A stretch of DNA of 64,000 nucleotides from Phanerodontia chrysosporium. Taxonomy: Eukaryota; Basidiomycota; Agaricomycetes; Polyporales; Phanerochaetaceae. The notes under the pieces were generated by a model. It worked only from the letters and a program-made list of their open reading frames with translations, did not search any database and was not told the origin of the DNA. Location: the NCBI GenBank assembly GCA_001910725.1, contig MJGA01000002.1:930001-994000 (forward strand). Reading direction: 5' to 3'. Shown here piece after piece: positions 11,226-24,016 of the stretch. Each line of letters begins with the position of its first letter. The stretch's first letter is position 1. The position numbers and the translations under genes are program-made.

Positions 11226-13652
11226 ATGAAAGGCCTCGTTGCTGCTAGCACGCTGCTGGCTGCCTCTGGCATCACCAGAGTCGCAGCAGGGCAAGTCCAG
11301 AACCCGCACTTAGTTCTACCCTCTAGCGCCTCCTCCCACCAGCAAGCGGTGAAGAATATTTTCCTCGAGAGTTATCAGGCATACAAGTTAGCCATGGTCC
11401 GCGATGTTCCTTGACGCCTTCACTGACGCCCGTCACCTAGGGAATTTGCTTTCGGGCATGATGATCTCGAGCCTGTATCGAAGTCGTTTACAGATGGTCG
11501 CAATGGATGGGGCGCGAGCATAGTCGATTCCTTGTCCACGCTGGTGAGCATCACTTTCTTGAGATGACGTGTTGCCTTATAACTAATTGTGTAGTTCATC
11601 ATGGGAGAAACTGTAGGTGTTTCATCGCACACGAGGACACCATAAGTAGTTACTGATGAGCCCTGTAGCAACTTTTTGAGGAAGGAGTAAACTTTACGAG
11701 CAAGATCGACTTCAACATTTCTCACACACCCGATACTGTCAGGTATGTCAGGAAGCCTTCCGAAACACACAAGTCTAATCCTGATGCCTGCAGCGTCTTC
11801 GAGACTACTATTCGGTACCTTGCCGGTTCGCTCAGCGCGTACGAACTGAGTGGAAAGAAGTTCCCAATCCTGGTCGAAAAGGCTAAGCAGGTTGCGGACA
11901 AGATGTCAGTCGCCTGGGTTGGGGTACGTTAGGTTTACACCCAGAACGCATGTGCATCGCGCTAACTGCTGCCTAAATGTAGTCCAATAAGGTGCCGTTC
12001 GGTGAGGTCGATTTCAATACCAGCACTCCACAAATTTCTACTGTACGTCTCACGTGCCGCTAAAGGATTCATGGGCTGACATTGCGCTTGCAGTCGAATA
12101 TCGCGGAGGCCGGAACGGTAAGATGAATGGCAATTTGTGTACGCCAGTGGTTTACATTAGTACACTAGCTCACCTTGGAGTGGTTTCGTCTGGCGTGAGT
12201 CGTATATATTGCAGAAAGCCTATCCACACTGACAATTCCCAGCGAATATACTGGCAATGACACCTACCGCCAATTGGCGGAAGGCTCTGTCAGGCAAATC
12301 ATCAGTCAGGTACATTAAGCTACATCGCTGGTGGATGAGGGCTAATGCCAGACGACCAGCCGGATCCACTTCCAGGTCTCGCTGGCCAAGGTATCGATCC
12401 CTCAACCGGCCTGACCAGCGACGCTTATGTCGTATGTAGCCACAAATATTCAAGTCTTTGCAGTGATCTGAATATCGCTCATTAGACATGGGGAGGCGGC
12501 TCTGATAGTTATTTCGAGTACCTTATCAAGTACCCCCGCCTGACCAACACTAACGACCCCATCTTCGCGGACACCTGGGCTACCGCAGTAGACTCTTCCA
12601 TCCGAAACCTCCTTGTGGTACGCCAGTTCCTAGTCATGCAAGTACTCTTAATCTGATGAAGGATACAGACGTCAACCGTTGGTAACCATAAATACCTGGC
12701 TGACTTCGATGAAGTCGGAAACATCATCAATGTTGGTTCCCACCTAGCATGCTTCATGGCGGGAAATTGGCTGCTGGGTACGTGGCCGTGTGTGATGATT
12801 GTCCCTGAGACTAAGCAGACTGTTAGGCGGCAAGCTCTTGAATAATAACACCATCGTCAATATTGCCCTCGAGCTGAACGATGGCTGCTGGAACACTTAC
12901 GCAAGCACTGCGTGCGTTGTTCTGCTGAGTATTCCTGTCCGGATCTCACGCGCCTTCGATCTCTAGCACCGGTATTGGTCCCGAGGCGTTTGCCTACTTC
13001 TCGAACAAGGGCAACATCACCAACCAGGATGTGACTGATGACGACCTCGCCTTCTACGAAAAGAACGGCTTTTTCATTCAGTCCGGCGCTACATACTTCC
13101 TGCAACGCCCCGAGGTCCTGGAGAGCAATTTCTACGCGTGGCGTGTCACAGGTGACACGAAGTACCTCGACCGGGCGGCGTCTGCGATCCAGAGCTTCCA
13201 AAAGTTCCTCTCTGCCCCCGTCGGGTTCGCGCCCATCTGGGACGTAACAAACACACACAAGACCCCAGACACGAACTACTTCATCGACGACACGCAGAGC
13301 TTCTGGTTCGCGGAGGTTCTCAAGTACCTGTGAGTGCACGCACGCCTCTCTGTCGCATCTGGCCATTCACGCCTCGCATCTATCTAGATATCTCACGTTC
13401 GACGATCCGAACCATATCAGTATCGACCAATGTACGTCGTGGTTTGTCTTTTCGCCTTACTCTGATGCTTACCACGTGTCCTTACCAGGGGTATTCAACA
13501 CCGAAGCCCATCCTTTCCTTGCTCCTCCTGCCAAGCCTGTCTACGGCAGCGGGCAGTTTACCAGGCCTGGGAAGCTTGAGCTCCCATTCACTCCGACCGC
13601 AGATCTGCCTCTGGTCAGCTTTGTCCCCATCGTTGGCTCTAACCCGCCTTGA
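11226..13652 (+). CDS. GH47 alpha-1,2-mannosidase (secretory pathway)
   Basis: The protein removes alpha-1,2-linked mannose from N-glycans in the ER/Golgi or outside the cell. About a dozen small introns break the gene; splicing by phase yields a continuous GH47 domain. A signal peptide (MKGLVAASTLLAASGITRVA) is followed by 'AFGHDDLEPVSKSFTDGRNG' with 'WGASIVDSLSTLFIMGE', then 'VFETTIRYLAGSLSAYELSG', 'LPGLAGQGIDPSTGL', 'WGGGSDSYFEYLIKYPRLT', 'VGSHLACFMAGNWLLGG', 'YFLQRPEVLESNFYAWRVTG' and 'DDTQSFWFAEVLKYLYLTF', all family hallmarks. The C-terminus after 'IDQWVFNTEAHPF' closes at 13652 with a short Pro-rich tail. With a cleavable signal peptide and no membrane anchor beyond it, it resembles the Aspergillus-type secreted class I mannosidases more than the type II Golgi ones. 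It lies 298 bases before an oligosaccharyltransferase subunit gene. Confidence 0.9.
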
Positions 13653-13949
13653 AGCTGGTATTGAGTCGTGCTTTCGATTGTTCTGTCAGACTCCTTTAGA
13701 TAGAGTCGACTTCCGGATATCCATGTTGTAATTATACTGCTCTGACTTGAGCGTGTACCCAATACAGATCTCAGCCTAGAAAGGCGGACGCTGCTCTGAT
13801 TTGTGGCCTCCTCGCCAGACGACGTTGATGGGTTAGGGTCAGGCGCCACAATGCTGGCGCCAATGTTGGCTGGTAGACGTGTCCTGGCGTCTGTGCGCCC
13901 AAACGCTTCCACTCCCGACCGCAAGCGTGTCGCTCCCCCTGGCATCGCC

Positions 13950-15022
13950 ATGAGACTCTCCCTGCTTTTACTTCCGACCCTGCTCGCCATTGGAGAGGCC
14001 TTTGCTGGCCAGCTCTCCGTGCAGCAAGCGCGTTTCGCTGTCCTGGGAAGTGATGCCAGCCAGCTGCGCCTCGAGCCGTACGTCCACACCCGCTCCTCAA
14101 GGCCTGCTGACGCGCTGACCAATACACGTGCCCAGGATCTCTCTGTCTGCTGCGAACAAGCCCAAGCCCGTCCACCTTGGACCAGCCGACACGCTGAAGC
14201 TGAGCTTCACAGTCGTTGCCAAAGACCAGGACCCGGACGTCGAGCCGAAGGGCGTGCAGCCACACCAGACGTTCCTGCGCTTTTTCGACAAGCAAAGTGG
14301 GGAGGAGGGCATTCTACCTGTGAGGGTTGCGCAGAGCGGAAAGGCCAAGTTCGAACTGGTGCGTGCCCACGGTGCTGGTTGACGTGACAGCTTGCTAACC
14401 TCACGCCCTTCGCGCGTGGTCTCGCGTCCGATCACAAACCAGAACATGGCGCGTCCTCCATCTGCACTCCCACCGACGCCTCTACGCGGCAACGAGACGG
14501 CGCCGCTCAGTGTGAGCTTGCTCCTCGGCTCGTTCCAGCATTCGCCGTACTCTCTGGAGCTCTTCGACCTCTACCTGCCGCCGTCTCAGCCCGCCCCCGA
14601 GCACCCCGACGAGAAGAAGTTCCACCCGCAACCCGAGATCCACCACACTTTCCGTCCCGAACAGAAGGTCCCGAGCGCGTTCGTGAGCGGCGTCGCTGCC
14701 CTCGCTGTCGCCGCCGGTCCGTGGGCAGTGTTGCTCGCCCTGGTGCGTTTCACCAAGTCCTGCAAGCTGTGCATCGCTGACATTTTGCTCTAAGCTGTCG
14801 CATGTGCCTCTGTCCACTCCCCATCTTCTGTCCCCAAGCATCCTGCCCTTCACCGTGTCTCTCACCGCCATGGAGGCGCTCCTGTTCTATTATTGGGTTG
14901 ACCTCAAGCTCGGACAGGTGCTGGCGTATGGCGCCGCAGTCGGCCTGGTGACCATCATCACCGGCAAGAAGGCCCTCGAAAAGCGAGGCGAGTGGAGGCT
15001 GCAGGGTAACCAGAAGAAGTAA
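13950..15022 (+). CDS. Oligosaccharyltransferase subunit, ribophorin II/Swp1
   Basis: Exons by phase are 13950-14077, 14136-14358, 14443-14742 and 14795-15022. An N-terminal signal peptide (MRLSLLLLPTLLAIGEAFAG) precedes a luminal beta domain ('LGPADTLKLSFTV', 'QPHQTFLRFFDKQSGEEG', 'LLLGSFQHSPYSLELFDLYL') and a three-helix membrane part ('FVSGVAALAVAAGPWAVLLA', 'LPFTVSLTAMEALLFYYWVD', 'VLAYGAAVGLVTIITGKKAL') ending in a basic -NQKK tail. The KK at -2/-1 suggests ER retention, although canonical KKxx has lysines at -3/-4. This is the fungal Swp1 (ribophorin II C-terminal) family: one of the membrane subunits of the ER complex that transfers the glycan to Asn. The short size is normal for fungi. 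It is followed by the convergent WW/TM paralogue 1. Confidence 0.88.
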
Positions 15023-15294
15023 ATCGGACGCTCCTGGGTCGTGTCAAAAGGATAGCCGCTCTGCTTATTGGAATATATATGCTGGTTGGACAGCTGCCCA
15101 CACATGGTTCGAGCGCATCCTCTCGCATCTCCGGCATTGGTTAATACGCGGTTTTGGCTAAGTATTCGATAACCTCATGCTGGATCTATAAGCTAAAGTA
15201 AGGAGTGTGGCACAGACGCGCCGATGCGCGATCTACAGGAATAACACGACACGGCCAAGTCAATTACAAACCCGGAGAGTGGGGTCAACGCGAT

Positions 15295-17588
15295 TCAGAC
15301 TGAGATGTCGTTCTGCACGGTGGTCTCGCGGTTACGACGTGGAAGGCGGACGGCGTTGACGACGGAGCGGTACAGGCCTGCGAGGCGCTTGGTGTCCAGC
15401 ACGCGGCAGCCGAGCTCGATCCAGAGGAGGCCAGCGAGCATGACACCCATCGTGCCGAGTACGGCGAGGACGGACACCCGCGTGGCAAGCCCAGAGGACT
15501 GGAAGACGGTCGTCACGAGCGATGCTGCGAAGGTGGCAAGTCTAAAGCAGGGTGGTCAGTGAGTTGGCGGGTCTTCGACGTAGCGGTGAACTTACCCCCA
15601 GAGGAACAGAGCTTTCGGCAGGCTGATGAGATTGAATGAGTCGGACGCAGCGCAATGAACTGGGCAGAGACGCACCTCAGGCTCGTGGCCATGCTGTAGA
15701 GCCCACCGGGCAGACCGTCCCACTTCACGATGTACTTTATCTGGAGGCAAGGTCGTCAGTCAAGGAAGCAGAGGTGCGATGGAAAAGGGCAACTGACCGC
15801 CGCGCTGGCCGAGCGGGAGCGGAAGTCGCGCTCGAACAGGCCCAGGACTTGCGACGCCAAGTAGCCCGAGCAGAGCAGGATGGAAGAGACGCAGCTGAGA
15901 GCCCGGACGGCCACATGCTCCTGCGGTACGAAGATGAGCACGCCGAGGTCCGCCACGAGCAGGACGGGAGTCTGTGCAGGGCGGCAGTGGTGAGATGGGA
16001 GCCCGGCCACGCGGACTCTCACACGTACCGGAACGAGGAGCTCCTGTCGGTCCTTGGAGCACTGCGCGAGGAATCGCTCCCAGTCGGAGTAGTGTACCAT
16101 GCCGTCCCTGTAGATGTCACGCAGCTCCTTCATGTAGAGGCTCGGCAGGCCGAAGAGCAGAGTCGACACAGGCGCAAAGATGCATACCGCCACGCGCCGC
16201 GCCGGCTCCGCCTCGACTACGGTGGACGTGCTGTCTAGGCGCGCTCCGGGTTCGCCGTAGAAGTTGTTGAACCTATTGTGGTCTGTGGTACGGTCAGCAG
16301 TGGCATAAAGTAGTGCGGGAGGAGCTCACAAAGCATGCAGAGGAGCCGCGCGGCGACGGTGGTCAGGTAAGCATTCGGCGCATCGGCTACGTATGTCAAG
16401 TGATAATCAACAGGCAGCCCGTCAGGAGGAAGGAAACGAAGTGGCGAACCTCGTAGACCATCGATGCACTCGCGGATCGGAGCGAGCTTCTCAGGAGTGA
16501 ACGAGAACGTTGATGTGAGTGACGTGAGCCTGTCTAAAAATTGCAGTATGATATGAGCATCAGATACATCCATACAGTGACAAGCTGGTGTCCGTACCCA
16601 AATAGCCATGGGTATACGTGTCCCTGAGCTCAAGTACGACTTCTTTGGAAAGAGTATAGTGGTTGGGGAATAGCTCCACGTGTGTCCTGGACAGCGTATT
16701 ACCATCTGCTCCTAGCATGTGCTAACTCCACTCACCAGAACTGCGACTTCGCTGCCAGGCCTGTTGTGGGGTGAATTCATGGTCTGAGCAGAAGCGTGTA
16801 ATGTCACTCACCGAGGTGCGCTTCAGAAACGGCGACGCGGCCGACGCCATCGACCATCAGGCTAGACTCGACCTCTTCCAGCCAAAAGACTGTCTGCAGT
16901 GCCATTGAAGCACAGTAGTAGGTAAAAACCTCTTCACCGTCGTGATTGCACGCCTTCCCGATAACGATTTCCGTGTCTGATGGGGCATCGTGATGTTCGC
17001 GAAGGCGAAGGAGCAGAGCAGACGCAGCGGCCTCTATGTCCTCGTCTACAGTAGGGTCTTCCGGAGTCAAGAAGGGCTGAGTGCGCGGTCAGAATAGTGC
17101 TAGCCACGGATTCTGGATTACCCACGTCGGCTGTGGCCCGGAAGTATTGGTTCCCTTCAGGCGCGACGTGGCGCTCCCAACCAGACGGTGCAGGCGCACT
17201 GACATGTCCGATAAGTCCAGATGTACAGCAGTTTTGTGTGGGGACTTACGCCTTGAAACTAGTTTTGAGGGGAGGAACGGTATTGGGGATGGATTTTGTT
17301 TGATCTGAAGGGCTAGAATCGCGACATACGTCAGAACGCCTCTGATCGTTAGCACTGGAGCTCTGGCACGTACTAAACTACTCGTGTGTGGTATTTGATG
17401 CTCTGGAAGTCTGTTGGAGCGACGACAACTAAGGGAGGGCCGCCACTGGAGGTTTCGCCCTTGTCATCGTCGGTTGTGGCGCAGGTAGTGCTGTCACCGG
17501 AGAAGGACGAGCGTGCACAATCCATCTTCTCGTCGACGCTGTCAGTCCTAGAGGACAGAGGTGAGGCGGAGAGGGTCTGGGAAGACAT
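15295..17588 (-). CDS. WW-like/multi-TM family protein, copy 1
   Basis: This is one of three paralogues in the window. A disordered N-terminus (MSSQTLSAS...) leads to a conserved entry motif (PPLVVVAPTDFQSIKYHTR), a WW-like segment (SGWERHVAPEGNQYFRATAD), a helical 'EIV...TYYCASMALQTVFWLEEV' block, 'HVELFPNHYTLSKEVVLELR', 'STFSFTPEKLAPIRECIDGL', 'NNFYGEPGARLD', 'LPSLYMKELRDIYRDGMVHY', then TM segments 'TPVLLVADLGVLIFV', 'ALSCVSSILLCSGYLASQVL', 'SLPKALFLW' and a last TM (VSVLAVLGTMGVMLAGLLW), ending at 15295. About ten short introns are phase-consistent; the last exon is about 15295-15541. The ATG at 17588 is chosen because the upstream frame has no conserved sequence. This family is widespread in Agaricomycetes; I know no function. 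The C-terminal TM block suggests membrane location with a cytosolic N-terminal part. Confidence 0.7.
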
Positions 17589-19897
17589 GAAGTCGTTCAG
17601 TATGCTGCGTGCGGAGTTGAAGATGGGCTTATGAGTGAGCCCAGAGTAGAATTCTGGACTGTATATGTATTCCAGAACAAAGCATTTCTGATATCCATAC
17701 CAAAGGGACGCCTTTGGGCAGATGCTGTACCACAGGAGCGACCATGCCCTGGGGATTGTCAAAGAGACCATATTAGGGGCTATGCAGGACAAGAGAGGGG
17801 ACTGTGGCGTCGCGGTCCAAACGCCGTCTAGCCTAGCAACGACATTGGCCAGAGCTGATGGCCTCTAGTAATCGAGGCCACCGCATCCACGGCTGCGGTG
17901 TACGATTGGTCGTGAGTGAGGCGTTTCGTGGGCCTTGTGCTCCGCTGACGCCCATCTAGAAGAAAGCATCCCAGTTAGTCCTTCTGTTGCGAGCTGCATC
18001 GATGGAAGCCCCAGAACAGCCCTCCGACAGAGGAAAGACCCACAACACCGGTGAAGAACATCGAAAAATTGATACATGGCCACGAAGGGGTTTAGATCGT
18101 GGATGACCGGGCGAGACTCCGAGACAGTCCATAATCATCGAGAGGGCATGTAGGCATGGTGAGACTAAGGGTCCTGGTCTAAAGTAGAGCGTAAGCGAGC
18201 ACGTCAGGTGCGGCTCCCTGAAGGCGAGACGTTGGGATGTACAAGTCTCCGCGGTCAAGCCCATTGTGGCTTCCTCCATCCAGCCTTTGCGCCCTCTTCC
18301 AGGACGATGAACATCCCAGGTACACTGCGCGGCATCGTAACTGTAAATCACTTTAGAATTGCTTCGGCATGAACGAAATGAGTGCCACTGACTCCAACTA
18401 CATGCAGAGCGACATGAAGTCACCCTTTTTGCCTTTACCCGACCGTGCGTGTGGGATGCGTCCGATGATACGGTCAAGGAAATACGTCTCTTGGTAGTGA
18501 ATGTCACCTACAGCGCATACAGCGTGTTCTGTTCACGCGCATTCTTGATCCACAATGTTACGGAGCTTGCGAGGGATACCTAAGTCATATGGGCGTTAGT
18601 CAATCCTTACACGACAAGGTGAGTTCCAGCTCACCGTATCGTTCTCTGCAGGAGATAGAGCCCAGTTAGGATACTGCTGATGACGGAACATCGAGAGTAA
18701 GACATACCAAGATACTTAGCATGGCGGACAGAAGAGATCTACGCCTTCGACGGTCCGGGATCGTTCTTCGGACACAGTGCTCGTCTCGGGTGTCTGGGAG
18801 GATTATTGTATGTTATTAAGTTTGTGTCCAGCGAGGCAAAACTAGCGGAAAACGCTGCATGACTGGCGCTCGGTGCCGTGCCCGTCGTACTGGCTGACTA
18901 CGACGGCTGCAGTGCTGCTGGGACATCCGGCTTTCTGCGAGGAAAGCTATCACCCGTTGAAAGCGGATCGCAAAGTCTCTATACAGATTGTCAACGGGAT
19001 GTGGAAGAGTGCAGACAATGTTTTGTATACTCGGTTGTGGAATGGGGACGACATGCGCTCCAGGATAAGAGTCGATGCGGGGAGCGGCGTGAGTCAGCTG
19101 GAGGAGTTGTGGGCGCGGTGCGAAGCAGAGGCTTGTTGGAGATGGCGTTGTTGCTGATAGATGGGGTCATGAGCCGTGTGGTCCACTTATAGATGTCTGT
19201 CCGCCCTGGCCTACTTAGGTCGAACAAGCCATCGAAGTCGCAGTCAAGAAGTGGCGCGACGTGCCGCGACACGCTCATTTAGCCCTGACGTCTCTCATCC
19301 AATCAATTTATATAGACTGCCCAGTAATTTAGGTTGTTTGGCTGAGTTGGTAAAGTTGTTGCTTTTTTTCAAACCCGGATGGGGGAGATAACTGTTTTGC
19401 TCGATCGTCGCCGAAATTCGAAACGAAATCGCGATAACATGCGTAACTTGGTTGTTCTAGCGACTCGTCACACTCCCCGGACAGGACAGAAGCAAAGCAA
19501 GGAAGAGGTCAAGCACTACACACCCGAGGCTGTACCTCATGCTAACCAATTACAATTCACGGCCTTGACAGAGCTTCATGAAACAAGAAGTCGACGCTTC
19601 GATTGCTAAGTCTTCAAAACTTCACCCTGACAATGATCAGTTTCTATTGTGGCGTCGTACTTGTGGCGCGCGTGAGTATTTCGCGGTGCGTGGAGATTAC
19701 GTCAGGGTCTGGCGGAGAGTGGCTAACGCTCTCGCGTGCAACAGCACCTTGTCTACTACTCTCACCTGCTTCCCATTCCTGCATCAGTTCTGGAGCTGAA
19801 GCTTTGAGGCCTGAGCAAGAGCACAGCACGTAACCGTGAGCCAAACTCGTTGTATACTCGCCTTGTTTTTGTACCACAGGCAACGCTCCACAGCACA
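17589..19897. other. Poorly coding region with isolated coding-like fragments
   Basis: No complete gene could be assembled over 2.3 kb. On the minus strand a few fragments look protein-like: 'QQYPNWALSPAENDT' joined by a plausible intron to 'SLASSVTLWIKNAREQNTLY' (about 18510-18700), then 'YDAAQCTWDVHRPG' (about 18290-18340), and a hydrophobic end 'MFFTGVVGLSSVGGLFWGFH' terminating near 17962. Stops and phase conflicts separate them. They may be exons of a degenerating or badly sequenced gene on the minus strand; the promoter of the small gene at 19898 lies at the right end. Confidence 0.3.
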
Positions 19898-20436
19898 ATG
19901 GATTCCACCCCTGCACCCGAGTCCGGGCTTCCTCAAACGCCTTCAGTGTCCGACGTCATATCCCAGAAATTTCCCGCGTTCAACCACCACAGTTCAATCA
20001 TCGAACCCTTTGAGAATGAGTCAAAAAGAGACGTCGAATTCCAAGAACGTGGGTATATGCGCTCTCCAGGACGAGTATCTATCTCACCATCCGCAACAGA
20101 GTTAAACAGCAAACTCATTGAGCTTATGCTCGAGTTTCACGCATGGTCGACCGCTCGTCCTGTCCATGCAAGTGAGGCGACAGCTGCGGTCCTTGAAAGG
20201 GAGATCCACGGAATCATCGAGACGGAGAACGAGCAAGGCATGTCTACAATCCTACAGTCGTTGTCTCAAACCATCGTCGGTAGGCACACGCTCTGCAAAT
20301 TCTGCCTACACGCGACTGTTCAGCTGTGTCTGTTTGCTTTCTGACATGATTCTCCCCCCAAGATAAAACTCGGCAACGCCTTAGCGACTTCGTACAACGT
20401 ATCAAGGTCGCTCTTGCTGCTCTGACTGGGATTTGA
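19898..20436 (+). CDS. Small hypothetical protein
   Basis: Two exons, 19898-20279 and 20363-20436, encode 151 residues. The ATG sits in a good context (ACAATGG). The protein is polar and mostly helical in its second half ('ELNSKLIELMLEFHAWSTAR' ... 'ILQSLSQTIV' + 'DKTRQRLSDFVQRIKVALA'), with a Ser/Pro-rich first half. The intron has a GGTAGGC donor and a C-run before AAG; phase 1 is kept across it. I recognise no domain. It lies upstream of the AFI1-type gene on the same strand. It could be a lineage-specific gene or, less likely, a 5' portion of a longer gene whose further exons I did not find. Confidence 0.45.
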
Positions 20437-20866
20437 CTGGGTAGCGCTGCTCTGCACGACTCTGTCCAACATGAAATTCGAACGTCCACTGGCAACTACG
20501 CAAACTTTGAGCTCGCTGGGCGTGTCCGTCAGTGTGTCCCGTGATTGTCTCCTTCCCTTCTTGTAGATGCCGTGCCACGGATTGCGTATATGCTCCAGGA
20601 TTCTCGCTGTATTTCAGTGTATACATAATTGCCATGACAATCAGCGCGTATGTCAGTAGTGATCCAGCGCGACTCGTGGGCGGATCGAGCGAAACCTGAA
20701 GCGAAGCCGCTAGACCACATGCGGCTGATTCCCAGTAACCATTACTTGCCTTAGCATATTCCTGCACTTAATTCCATCCCATCCACTCTCTTCGAGCTCG
20801 ACCTGCACGGTCGTGACGAGCGGCCGGGCTTGTCCTTCCTTTTCTTTGCGCTCGTGATATTGTACC
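20437..20866. other. Intergenic spacer before the Afi1-type gene
   Basis: This 430-base spacer on the plus strand has no supported coding exon. It contains a pyrimidine-rich leader just before the start codon of the downstream gene. Confidence 0.5.
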
Positions 20867-23771
20867 ATGCGTACCGATGCAGAACATTGCTCTTTCGTCC
20901 TCCTCGCTGACTTCGACATTGACCGTGGCGCGCAGCTCACATATCAGTTTCCTCAGCCCTTGGGTACAGATGAAGGGTGAGTTCTCGTCAAATGACCCGA
21001 CTCGCGCTTTGACGTGTCGCGTTCTGCAGCTTGCTCGCCAACTTGATGCTTCCAGATGGTGCTGAGAGGCAGCCGGAGGACTGGACCATCTTTTTCCTGA
21101 ACCAGACACCCTTCAACACAATCGCGCCAGTTCTCGCTCTAGACACGCCCGGGGTCCGCACTTCGAGAATAGAGGAGGATGAGGATGGCAATCCCGAGCT
21201 ACTGTACGTGCTCAACCTGGTTCGGACGAAGCTTGATAAGACGGTGCGGAGGTGCGTACTATGGAACACCTTCAGTCAGGACATGCTTGATAATGCCTTA
21301 CAGAGGAGCTATAGTCAAAGCCATGGCCATCTGTACCCGGCATTCCTTCATCGAAATCTTCAAGGTATGTGCAGCTCTCATTGTGCGCATCGCCTATACC
21401 AACGCGTAGCATGCAGCCAGTTCTGCTCATGGCCTTGGACGACTACTTCTCCGATCCCTCCCAAGACTGTCTTGCCCGTCTGTTTGATGCGGTCAACTCC
21501 ATGGACATCTCCAATACCCCGCGTCTGTCTCGCTACGAGAAGCTCATCATGCGAACGTCAGAGCGGAAGGACCTGTTCATTGAGAAATACGAGGATCTCA
21601 TGAGACCTAAGCCGACGGACCAACCTCAAGGCCGTGGCAACGCTCACCGCAACTCCGACTCCGTAGGGTCTCACTCCAGTTTCGAGGAGGGTATCATGAT
21701 GCGCACGCGCGAGGATAAGGGCAAGGGCAAGGAGAGCGAACCGGTGAAGGGCCCAGGGAGCAGCACGACCAGCCTGCAACAACCCGGCCAGCCATCGCCG
21801 TCTGATGCTGAGTTCTCCCTGGACGGTAGCGCAGTTTGGGTCGAAAGCGGCGTGGACCAGTCACCGCAACCACCGTCCAGTATGGGCAGCGTGCACACTG
21901 GCGTCAGTAGCCATAGCACCACGTCATCCGTGCGAGGCAGGAAGTCTACCGACGCGTCATCCACGTCCTCCGCTCGCGCTCGAAGAGAGGACGCCGCGAC
22001 GCCTGCTCCTAACGCAGCGCCCCCGTTACTCAAAGACACGCACTTTTTCCCCGCGACGATCGATTATAACGACCACCAGCTGCCCATCAGGTTGCCGATG
22101 TATACATTCCCGGAGGAAGTAGGAGATGTACGTGTCTACCGAGCAGTCTATCAAGCCGCCACTGACCGTTCCGTCTAGTATTCACTAATTCAACTCATCC
22201 AAACGTTTTCAAGTCCCTCAACGTCGATATCGGGCCCGCAGCATCCTCATCTGCACACGAGTGGGAACCAGACGCACCCCATCATAATTCTTTTCAATGC
22301 CCTTGTGACGGAGAAGCGAATCATATTTCTCGGGCACCACCGGCCTGCCGGTCAAGTATCGAGCTACGTTCTCTCGGCATGCGCCCTCGGGTCAGGGTGT
22401 GGTACTATTCTGAGAGGCTTCATCAGACGTGCTTCCCCTATGCGAACCTGATGAACAGAGAAGAGTGGGAATCGATGTGAGTGGGTCTCATGCATCCCGA
22501 GGATAACCCTAAGTGACATTCGTCGTAGACCAGGGTACATTGCCGGAGTGACGAACCCCATCTTCGAGTCATCTGGCTCTTGGGATCTGCTTTGTGACGT
22601 GGGTACAGGGCGAATGGTCGTCTCCAAGGATATCCACGCCAACTATCCTCCGACTGCCACCGGTGTTGCGCCTGTGCAACTTGTGATGCGCTCAGGAACA
22701 CTCAAAGCGGAGGGGTCGGTCGGAAGCGAAGATGAGGTCGTCAGACCGAGCAAAGAGTTAAACGCTGTTCAGAAAGCGGAGCTCCTCGGCAAGGCGGAGA
22801 CTACCGATAATCTTTTCATGGACGATGTGAGCCTCTGTGCTTGCGGCCTTTTGTGTGCTGCTGACCTGTTCGGCCAGATACTCTCCGCAATTTCTCTACA
22901 CTACGGAGAGTCACATGTGCGAGCGAGGTTCGCAGAGTATGCCTCTCGCTTTGTACGTCTAGCGGCTCGATATGAAGAGGAAGTTCTCGGCCTTGAGACA
23001 ACCATTGGATTTCCGACGCTCTCCTACTCGGAAGGACCTGGTGAAGAAGCGCGGTTAGGCAGCGGCCTTTGCTTCTCGGATGAAGCAGCAGGGGCAAGGG
23101 AGCTCGCTGCAAATGCAAGCCGCATCGAAGCCTGGAGGCGGACCCGAAGCTACGAACTTTGGAATCATGTGCGTCCAACATCGCGTGCCATGACAGTCGT
23201 CTTAACAATTGGTACAGGATTTCAACAAGATGAGAGAGGCCAGCCCCATACAAGGGGTGGATGTCTCCCATCAGTTATGGAGGCTTCGGCATGCGAAGCA
23301 AATGCCGGACGGCGAGGTCGAGTTAATCATGCGAACCCTGGCCGAGAACGTCCAGACCTACGACCAGGTCACGGAGGTGAGTAGTCTCACCTTCGTTTGA
23401 ATCCAAAGCTGACTTTACGCAAGCTGTTGTCTCTCCTTCCTCCCCACCACCAAGGCTTGTTGCCGCTGAGTTTCGGGCTCTTCCACCAACAAGAAGCGAT
23501 TCGCGATTTAACTGTCGTCATCTTCAACGAGTTGCGATCATACGCTGTAAGTTTGTGTCATCTGACCTCGACCTTCATTGCTCACCACTTCGGACAGGTC
23601 GGTGTACAGTTCTTGCAGTCGTTAAATCATTTCCAGCGGTATTCGTATGTACGACAAGCCCATGCACTGGAGTCTCGCATTCAGCGGGAACAGAATACCC
23701 TAACGATACCGACTACGCATGTGGCACGTACACCTTCTAACCGCAGTGAAGCCAGTCTTGCAGAGAGTTAA
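20867..23771 (+). CDS. AFI1: Afi1-type polarity protein (Arf3-docking/DENN-like)
   Basis: About ten exons. The N-terminal docking part reads '[20 protein letters not shown]', then '[20 protein letters not shown]' and '[17 protein letters not shown]', the Afi1 Arf3-docking signature. A long Ser-rich insert follows (about 21,600-22,000). The SPA/DENN-like core comes next ('[20 protein letters not shown]', '[20 protein letters not shown]', '[20 protein letters not shown]'). A helical C-terminal region has '[20 protein letters not shown]'. In yeast, Afi1 interacts with Arf3 GTPase at the plasma membrane and maintains polarity; the Aspergillus relative is linked to stable polarity axes. At about 22433 the frame breaks by one base between 'LRGFIRRA' and '[14 protein letters not shown]'; one extra T in the TT run restores it. 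First exon 20867-20976, second from 21030. It is convergent with WW/TM copy 2. Confidence 0.82.
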
Positions 23772-24016
23772 CATGGAACTCATATCTTACTTATTGTAAG
23801 GGTCTTTGGGAAGGAGAACAGAGGGGTGGATGGATGTGTTGTGTACAAGGATAAGTCACAATAATTTGGAGTAATTAAGATGTCACTGCAATGCCCAGCA
23901 TATGCATAACCTCATGAATGTTTCTGACAGCCATTACTGACAGTTCAAACACTAGTGAGTGGATCTAGAGAGCCTTTCTTGCGACCATCTGCAACACTTT
24001 GTGAACACCTGATATA

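Noticed and set aside
17956..18507. 183-residue minus-strand open frame
   Set aside because: Its Cys/Ser/Arg-rich sequence has no domain, and better protein-like fragments in other frames overlap it.
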